Notes under the pieces: generated by a model
What the model was told of the DNA's origin: nothing
Database searches by the model: none
Seen by the model: the letters and a program-made list of their open reading frames with translations, nothing else
In this document: positions 15,548 to 19,695 of the stretch, in pieces
Numbering within the stretch: the stretch's first letter is position 1
How the letters are laid out: every line of letters begins with the position of its first letter
Position numbers and translations under genes: made by a program
Source of the DNA: FEN-1219 sp035548835
GTDB lineage: Bacteria > Pseudomonadota > Gammaproteobacteria > Steroidobacterales > Rariloculaceae
DNA length: 19,695 bases
Reading direction: 5' to 3'
Assembly: GCA_035548835.1 (NCBI GenBank)
Contig: DASZSB010000127.1
Coordinates: forward strand, 1-19,695

Positions 15548-15720
15548 CACTCGACCGTCAATGAACAGAATGGAACGTCAGGCTACGCCGCCTCCGTGCT
15601 GTCGGCCCGGTATTCAGTCACGTTTTGACATATCGCGGCCGTGGCATACTGCCGCCTCCAAAATGCAACGGGGCGCGCCCCGCTGACCGGGGCGGGCGGG
15701 GCGCATTCGCAGGGAATTCG
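15548..15720. promoter_or_regulatory. Divergent promoter region for the coiled-coil gene and the manA-like gene
   Basis: This 173-bp gap lies between divergent starts. On the plus strand a perfect TTGACA (15625-15630) is followed by TGGCATACT (15642-15650), an extended -10 of the form TGnCATACT. The spacer is 14 bp, which is short, so the extended -10 may act largely on its own. The transcript would carry a GC-rich leader with a hairpin (15676-15694) before the ribosome site AGGGA at 15711-15715. No clear minus-strand promoter was identified for the coiled-coil gene. Confidence 0.45.
15670..15694 (+). other. GC-only hairpins in the leader of the manA-like gene
   Basis: GGGGCGCGCCCC (15670-15681) is a perfect 12-bp palindrome. 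Its right half also pairs with the following bases: CGCCCCG (15676-15682) and CGGGGCG (15688-15694) form a 7-bp stem with a 5-base loop. The two structures share bases and are mutually exclusive. No T-tract follows, so this is not a standard terminator. It lies 17 nt upstream of the ribosome site. Confidence 0.55.
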
Positions 15721-17013
15721 ATGGTGGCGCGGGCGAACACCGAGGCCGAGCGTTTGTTGGCGGGGGACGCAGCGGCAGCGGCGGCTCTGGCAGGGCGGCT
15801 GATCCGGCCGCGCGCGGACAATCTGGTCGAGCGGCCGTGGGGTGGCCATCGCCTGCGCGATTTCAAGCGCCTGGCAGCCATGGCGGCGCGAGGCACGTTC
15901 GGCGAATCGTTCGAGCTGGCCGCCGACGACTCGGACGACGAAGCGCGCCGCTACCCGAGCATGATCGATCTGCCGGACGGCTCCACGGTCGCGCTGCCTG
16001 CGCTGCTCGCCGCACACGGGGAGACGCTGCTCGGGGCCGACTTCGTGAGCCGGTACGGCGCACGCCTCCCGCTGCTGCCGAAGTTCCTCGACGTGGCGGA
16101 GCTGCTGTCCGTGCAGGCGCACCCGCCCGGCGGCACCGAGGTGTACGTGATCGTGACGGCCGATCCTGGCGCGACGCTGCGGCTCGGCTTCAGCCGCAAC
16201 GCGGATGCGACGGCGCTGGCCAACCGTTTCGCCGCGGGCCGTCGCGAGCAGCAGCGGCTCATCGATCTGTGCGGCGATGCGATCGCCGCGGACGAGTTGC
16301 AGGCGATCATGAAGCCGTGGCTCGCGAGCCGCGCCGCAACACCCGCCGCGCTCGCGGGCGTGATGCGCGCGCGAGCGCCGAACGCGCCGTGGGCCGACGT
16401 GGCCGCGTGTCTCGCCGCGCTGCATGCGGTGTACTGGCAGGCGCTCGACGGCATGAACGCCATACCCGTGAGCGCGGGCATGGTCGTGCACAACGCGAAT
16501 CCGCCGCGCGTGACGGTCGCGAGCGGTCGGCCCGCTTCGGCCGAGATCCACGCGCTCGGCAATCCCGAAGGCCGCACGCTGCTCGCGCTCGAGATCCGCC
16601 GGCCCGGCGTGACGTATCGCGCATGGGACAACGTGCGGTTTCCGCTGCGGCCCATCGACATCGACGCCACGCTCGGCGCCGTGAACCTCGCGGCGACACG
16701 GCCGGAAGAGTTCATCGTGCAGCCGCGCGCCGTGCGCCCCGGCGTGCAGCGCTCCGTCGACAGTGAGTATTTCCGGCTCGAGCATCTCGCGCCGACGGCG
16801 CTCGTGTCCGTGGACGTGCCCGTGACGCCGCCGCACACGCTGCACGCACTCGCGGGCGCCGTGAGCGTCTACGCCACCGACGGCGAGCCCGTCGGGCGGC
16901 TCGCGCGCGGTGAATCCGCGCTGGTACCCGTGGATGTGGGTGCGTATAGGGTCGTGGCCGACGAGGAGCCGGCGCTGGTCATCAAGACGGAGCTGCCGCC
17001 GTATGCGGATTGA
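15721..17013 (+). CDS. Type I phosphomannose-isomerase-like protein
   Basis: The family interconverts mannose-6-phosphate and fructose-6-phosphate with a Zn-binding cupin. This 430-residue protein has ERPWGGHRL near 37-44, LPLLPKFLDVAELLSVQAHP (116-135) and LEIRRPGVTYRAWDN (290-304), all corresponding to conserved PMI blocks. Likely metal ligands are Q132 and H134, with E140 and H276 or H257. It is atypical: H134 and E140 are separated by only five residues (PPGGT), where known enzymes have a longer loop, and extra sequence with a second histidine (VVHNANPP, 256-262) precedes the expected His. Start ATG 15721 has AGGGA at 15711-15715; a longer frame from 15625 would begin in the promoter. It overlaps alr by 11 nt. 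Substrate is uncertain, so I give no symbol. Confidence 0.82.
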   Translation: MVARANTEAERLLAGDAAAAAALAGRLIRPRADNLVERPWGGHRLRDFKRLAAMAARGTFGESFELAADDSDDEARRYPSMIDLPDGSTVALPALLAAHGETLLGADFVSRYGARLPLLPKFLDVAELLSVQAHPPGGTEVYVIVTADPGATLRLGFSRNADATALANRFAAGRREQQRLIDLCGDAIAADELQAIMKPWLASRAATPAALAGVMRARAPNAPWADVAACLAALHAVYWQALDGMNAIPVSAGMVVHNANPPRVTVASGRPASAEIHALGNPEGRTLLALEIRRPGVTYRAWDNVRFPLRPIDIDATLGAVNLAATRPEEFIVQPRAVRPGVQRSVDSEYFRLEHLAPTALVSVDVPVTPPHTLHALAGAVSVYATDGEPVGRLARGESALVPVDVGAYRVVADEEPALVIKTELPPYAD

Positions 17014-18091
17014 AGCGCCCGCCGCCGCGCTGCTGCGCATCGATCTCGACGCACTGGCCGGGAACTACCGCCTGCTGAAGGCAACGGCCGCGCCCGCCGA
17101 ATGCGCCGCCGTCGTGAAAGCGGATGCCTACGGGCTCGGCATGGTGGGCATCGCCCGCCGGCTGCTGCGCGAGGGCTGCCGCAAGTTCTTCGTGGCCACG
17201 CTGGCCGAAGTGGCCGAGCTGCGTGCGCTGGCACCGGACGTTTCCATCTACGTGCTCGAGGGCGCCGTGCTCGCGGCCGTCGACGAGCTGGTCGCGCTGC
17301 GCGCCACACCCGTGTTGTCGTCGCTCGATCAGATCGAGCGCTGGCGCGGCCACGGCCGGGCGCTGCTGCACATCGACACCGGCATGACGCGGCTCGGGCT
17401 TTCTGCCGCCGACGTGCGCGTGCTGGCCGGCCGGCCGGAGCTGCTGCAGGGCATCGAGCTCGAGTACGTGATCACGCACCTCGCGTGCGCCGACGAGCCG
17501 GAGCATCCCCAGAACCGCGCGCAGGTGCGGCTGTTCGACGAGCTGCGGCGACTGCTGCCGCCGGCGAAGACCTCCATCGGCAACTCCGCGGCCACGTTCA
17601 TCGACGCAGCGCATCGCGGCGATCTCGTGCGGCCCGGCGTGGCGCTGTACGGCGGCAATCCGTTTGCGGGCCGGCCAAATCCGATGCAGCCGGTCGTGAC
17701 GTGGTTGGCCCCGATCCTGCAGATTCGCGAGATCGAGGCCGCCGTGCCGGTGGGCTACGGCGCCACCTACGTGGCCAAGCCGCCCGCGCGACTGGCCGTG
17801 GTGGGCACCGGCTACGCCGACGGCTATCCGCGCAGCCTCGGCAACCGGGCCACGGCGGCGCTGCACGGCCTGCGTGTGCCGGTCGTCGGGCGCGTGTCCA
17901 TGGACCTGATCTGCGTGGACGTCTCGGCGTTGCCACGCGATTCCGTGCGCGTGGGCGACTTCGTGGAGCTGATCGGCCCCACGGTCGGCGTGGACGAGGT
18001 GGCCGCGGCCGCCGGGACCATCAGCTACGAGATCCTGACGGGACTCGGCAAACGGCTGATCCGCCAGTACGTGGAACGCGAGAAAGCTTGA
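17003..18091 (+). CDS. alr: Alanine racemase
   Basis: Alr is a PLP enzyme that converts L-alanine to D-alanine for peptidoglycan. The 362-residue product has the PLP lysine K39 in VVKADAYGLG and the second catalytic base Y252 in VPVGYGATY. Other family blocks are HIDTGMTRLG, the SIGNSAATF segment, VRPGVALYG, VGTGYADGYPR and GRVSMDLICVDV. The length is typical. ATG 17003 is the natural start and lies within the last 11 nt of the manA-like gene, so translation is probably coupled. The stop codon (18089-18091) overlaps the -35 box proposed for the tRNA gene. The catabolic paralogue DadX cannot be excluded, but no dadA is nearby. Confidence 0.97.
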   Translation: MRIEAPAAALLRIDLDALAGNYRLLKATAAPAECAAVVKADAYGLGMVGIARRLLREGCRKFFVATLAEVAELRALAPDVSIYVLEGAVLAAVDELVALRATPVLSSLDQIERWRGHGRALLHIDTGMTRLGLSAADVRVLAGRPELLQGIELEYVITHLACADEPEHPQNRAQVRLFDELRRLLPPAKTSIGNSAATFIDAAHRGDLVRPGVALYGGNPFAGRPNPMQPVVTWLAPILQIREIEAAVPVGYGATYVAKPPARLAVVGTGYADGYPRSLGNRATAALHGLRVPVVGRVSMDLICVDVSALPRDSVRVGDFVELIGPTVGVDEVAAAAGTISYEILTGLGKRLIRQYVEREKA

Positions 18092-18118
18092 AGCCTGAGC
18101 GCCGGTTTAAGGTAGAAT
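18088..18118 (+). promoter_or_regulatory. Putative tRNA-Arg promoter
   Basis: TTGAAG (18088-18093) and TAGAAT (18113-18118) resemble sigma70 -35 and -10 boxes, though the 19-bp spacer is long. A GC-rich stretch (GCCGGCCCGG) follows the -10 box, the kind of discriminator found at stringently controlled stable-RNA promoters. RNA would start near 18125, about 50 nt before the tRNA. The -35 box overlaps the alr stop codon. Confidence 0.5.
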
Positions 18119-18126
18119 GCCGGCCC

Positions 18127-18157
18127 GGAGCGCACCTCCCATAACCAGAAGCGCTCC
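18127..18157 (+). other. Hairpin in the tRNA-Arg leader
   Basis: GGAGCGC (18127-18133) and GCGCTCC (18151-18157) are a perfect 7-bp inverted repeat around a 17-base loop, in the predicted 5' leader of the tRNA transcript. No T-run follows, so it is a poor intrinsic terminator. It could be a processing signal or a weak stop for alr read-through. Confidence 0.45.
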
Positions 18158-18177
18158 ACTTGGCCATCAGCCACAAC

Positions 18178-18254
18178 GCGCCCGTAGCTCAGCTGGATAG
18201 AGCATCGGCCTACGAAGCCGGGGGTCGGGAGTTCGAATCTCTCCGGGCGCGCCA
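18178..18254 (+). tRNA. tRNA-Arg (anticodon ACG)
   Basis: The 77-nt sequence folds into a complete cloverleaf. The acceptor stem GCGCCCG/CGGGCGC pairs perfectly. The D arm is GCTC/GAGC. The anticodon stem TCGGC/GCCGG (one T-G pair) presents loop CTACGAA, giving anticodon ACG. The T arm GGGAG/CTCTC encloses TTCGAAT. The discriminator is G73 and CCA is encoded. ACG is normally converted to ICG by TadA and then reads CGU, CGC and CGA. Identity follows the anticodon and the close resemblance to gammaproteobacterial tRNA-Arg(ACG). Confidence 0.97.
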
Positions 18255-18270
18255 ATATCAACGGGTCTAT

Positions 18271-18318
18271 TCCGGTCACATAGGTAACGGTTTATACCGG
18301 AGACATGGGTAACACTTT
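18271..18318 (+). repeat. Left terminal inverted repeat of the IS
   Basis: This 48-bp end contains two copies of a ~20-bp motif CCGG-n-ACAT-n-GGTAAC, starting at 18272 and 18297. It matches the reverse complement of 19501-19548 at most positions, best over the inner half. The transposase stop codon (18292-18294) lies inside it. Confidence 0.85.
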
Positions 18319-19476
18319 CGCTGCGAAGGGGTTACCGGCGCTTTCGAGCCGACATGTCTCGTGATCGAAGAAGCCTAGATCATAGTCCATGAAGCTGACC
18401 AGCCAGACCTGATCAGCGACCTGTTTGACGCCGACGTTCTGGCCGGCGAACACCGTACTGAGATTGATCTTTTGCCGCCCGAAGCACACCCGCCCGCACT
18501 GGGTGACGGTGATGGTGCGATCGTGGAACGGGTATTCGAGCGCCTCAAGGCCGTGGTAGGGCCGAGGCGAAGGCACGTAGAGCTCGCCCGGATAGCGCAT
18601 GTTGAGGGCTTGATGCGGGCGCTCGTGGTTGTAGTGCTCGATGAAGGTGTCGAAGCGGGCTTGCTGCTGGAGGAAGTTCTTCGCTGCGGGCTTGGTCGCC
18701 TCCTTCTTCAGCGTCAGGTGCATGCGTTCGTGGCGCCCGTTCTGCTCGGGGTGCCCGGGCCGGATGCGCTCGAGGCGGATGCCCAAGCGCAGCCACCAGA
18801 CGGAGAGTTTGCTCAGACCGAACAGAGAGTGGCCGCTGGCGAAGGGGACGCCGTTGTCGGTGCGGATGGCGCTGGGGAGCCCGAAGTCCTTGAAGGCTCG
18901 CTCGAACACGGTAAAGGCATAGCGTTCCTTGGTCGTGGCGAGGGCGTCGCAGGCCAGGAGGTAGCGCGTTGCGAAGTCGCTGATCGTGAGGGGGTAGCAG
19001 TAGCGGCGGTCGGCCAGCATGAACTCGCCCTTGTAGTCGGCGCACCATAGATCGTTGGGCTGGTCGGGACGGGACAGTGAGGTGCCCTCGGCCCGTCTGC
19101 GCCGCTTGCGCCGGGTGACGAGGCCGTGGCGATCGAGCACGGCGTGCACCGTGCTGATCGCCGGGGTCTGGATATCGAGCTGTCGGCGTTTGAGCCGGTC
19201 GCGGACCTTCGGGGCGCCCCAGGTCGGGTGCTCGCGCTTTAACTGCACGATCAGCGCCTCGATCTGGAAAGGCAGCTGGTTGGCCTGCCGATAGGGTCGG
19301 CGGCTGCGATCGGTGAGGCCTTCCAGGCCGCAATCCTTGTACCGATTGAAGATCTTGTAGCCGGTCTTGCGCGAGATATCGAACTCTCGGCACAGCACCG
19401 CCATCTTCTCCCCATCGAGCAGCCGGGCTACGAATCGAAGTCGTTCGTCCACTTTGGAACACTCCTGCCACGGCAC
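18292..19476 (-). CDS. IS481-family DDE transposase
   Basis: This enzyme cuts and joins the ends of its own insertion sequence. The 394-residue product has an N-terminal helix-turn-helix (about 20-45, LCREFDISRKTGYKIFNRY), a second winged-helix region (to about 130) and an rve-type integrase core. The catalytic triad is D147 (WCADYKGEF), D207 (RTDNGVPF) and E250 (QNGRHERMHLTLKKE). I chose GTG at 19474-19476, which gives the usual PWQEC start and has AGGAG at good distance. A TTG at 19494 would add six residues and has no clear ribosome site. The frame is intact and ends inside the left inverted repeat. Nothing suggests inactivation. Confidence 0.95.
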   Translation of the reverse strand: MPWQECSKVDERLRFVARLLDGEKMAVLCREFDISRKTGYKIFNRYKDCGLEGLTDRSRRPYRQANQLPFQIEALIVQLKREHPTWGAPKVRDRLKRRQLDIQTPAISTVHAVLDRHGLVTRRKRRRRAEGTSLSRPDQPNDLWCADYKGEFMLADRRYCYPLTISDFATRYLLACDALATTKERYAFTVFERAFKDFGLPSAIRTDNGVPFASGHSLFGLSKLSVWWLRLGIRLERIRPGHPEQNGRHERMHLTLKKEATKPAAKNFLQQQARFDTFIEHYNHERPHQALNMRYPGELYVPSPRPYHGLEALEYPFHDRTITVTQCGRVCFGRQKINLSTVFAGQNVGVKQVADQVWLVSFMDYDLGFFDHETCRLESAGNPFAAKVLPMSPV

Positions 19477-19500
19477 TTTGCGTTCTCCTCGCAAAGGCCA

Positions 19501-19548
19501 AAAGTGTTACCTATGTGTCCGGAATGAAGTGTTACCCTTCTGTCGGGA
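19501..19548 (-). repeat. Right terminal inverted repeat of the IS
   Basis: This is the 48-bp partner of 18271-18318. It has the same two-box layout with GTTACC at 19506-19511 and 19531-19536, and the inner copy (ACACATAGGTAACACTT in reverse complement) is the best-conserved part. It lies just upstream of the transposase start and may overlap its promoter. Confidence 0.85.
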
Positions 19549-19695
19549 AGCACACTGAATGACGTCTGCTTTGGAACCACAAAGCGGACATTCACATGTT
19601 GGATTTCAGGCTTCAGCGCGGTGGCCGCTGTCGACCCGAAACGGACATTTCTCATCGCAGCGACTCGGACCGAAGTCCATGTCTCGCGCGTCCCG
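19549..19695. repeat. Probable dispersed intergenic repeat, no gene
   Basis: This 147-bp tail shows no convincing coding signal. GTCTGCTTTG (19564-19573) and CAAAGCGGAC (19580-19589) form a 10-bp stem with one mismatch and a 6-base loop. The sequence GCGGACATT (19584-19592) recurs as ACGGACATT at 19641-19649. Such CGGACATT-containing intergenic repeats are, to my recollection, common in proteobacterial genomes. A 75-codon minus frame through the region (19655-19428) runs into the IS and is probably not a gene. Confidence 0.45.

Larger units (their letters stand above)
18271..19548 (-). mobile_element. IS481-family insertion sequence
   Basis: The element is about 1.28 kb and carries one transposase gene on the minus strand. 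Its ends are 48-bp imperfect inverted repeats, 18271-18318 and 19501-19548, which align without gaps when one is reverse-complemented. Each end holds two GGTAAC boxes 25 bp apart (18283-18288 and 18308-18313 on the left; GTTACC at 19506-19511 and 19531-19536 on the right). The outermost base is uncertain, and I see no convincing target duplication. It sits 16 bp after the tRNA-Arg gene and looks complete. Confidence 0.85.

Noticed and set aside
18127..18157. Intrinsic terminator after alr
   Set aside because: The stem is perfect but has a 17-base loop and no following T-tract.
19428..19655. 75-codon minus-strand frame at the right end
   Set aside because: It spans the IS boundary and repeat sequence, lacks a ribosome site and would be created by the insertion itself.

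Overview
The window is a GC-rich bacterial chromosome segment, most likely from a gammaproteobacterium. The gene order supports this: gatCAB is divergent from mreBCD, and the elongasome genes run straight into mltB-rlpA-dacC-ybeD-lipB. In my recollection this resembles Xanthomonadales and related deep-branching orders more than Escherichia or Pseudomonas, where the two blocks are separate. I cannot name a genus.

Layout. (1) 1-488: start of gatB on the minus strand. It breaks at an 8-bp palindrome (122-129), after which an internal piece of the same gene lies in the opposite orientation, so this end is either an inversion or a fold-back artefact. (2) 499-2310, minus: gatA and gatC, which with gatB make the tRNA-dependent amidotransferase. 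(3) 2442-11991, plus: one tightly packed, probably single operon of nine genes, mreB-mreC-mreD-mrdA-rodA-mltB-rlpA-dacC-ybeD-lipB counted with the DUF493 gene as ten. It encodes the lateral cell-wall synthesis machine, three periplasmic or outer-membrane peptidoglycan-trimming proteins, a small regulatory-type protein and lipoyl(octanoyl) transferase. Junctions are overlaps of 1-20 nt or gaps of 4-37 nt. (4) 11975-15547, minus: an unrecognised two-gene unit made of an ~899-residue coiled-coil protein and an ~8-helix membrane protein. This is the least explained part of the window. (5) 15721-18091, plus: a divergent phosphomannose-isomerase-like gene overlapping an alanine racemase gene. (6) 18178-18254: tRNA-Arg(ACG) with its own promoter. 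(7) 18271-19548: a complete IS481-family insertion sequence 16 bp after the tRNA. (8) 19549-19695: a piece of a probable dispersed intergenic repeat and no convincing gene.

How the genes work together: MreBCD position the RodA/PBP2 glycosyltransferase-transpeptidase pair; DacC trims pentapeptides; MltB and RlpA cut glycan strands; Alr supplies D-alanine for the same wall. The rest is translation (GatCAB, tRNA-Arg), lipoylation (LipB) and sugar-phosphate metabolism (ManA-like). No phage genes, CRISPR array, toxin-antitoxin or recognisable defence module was seen.
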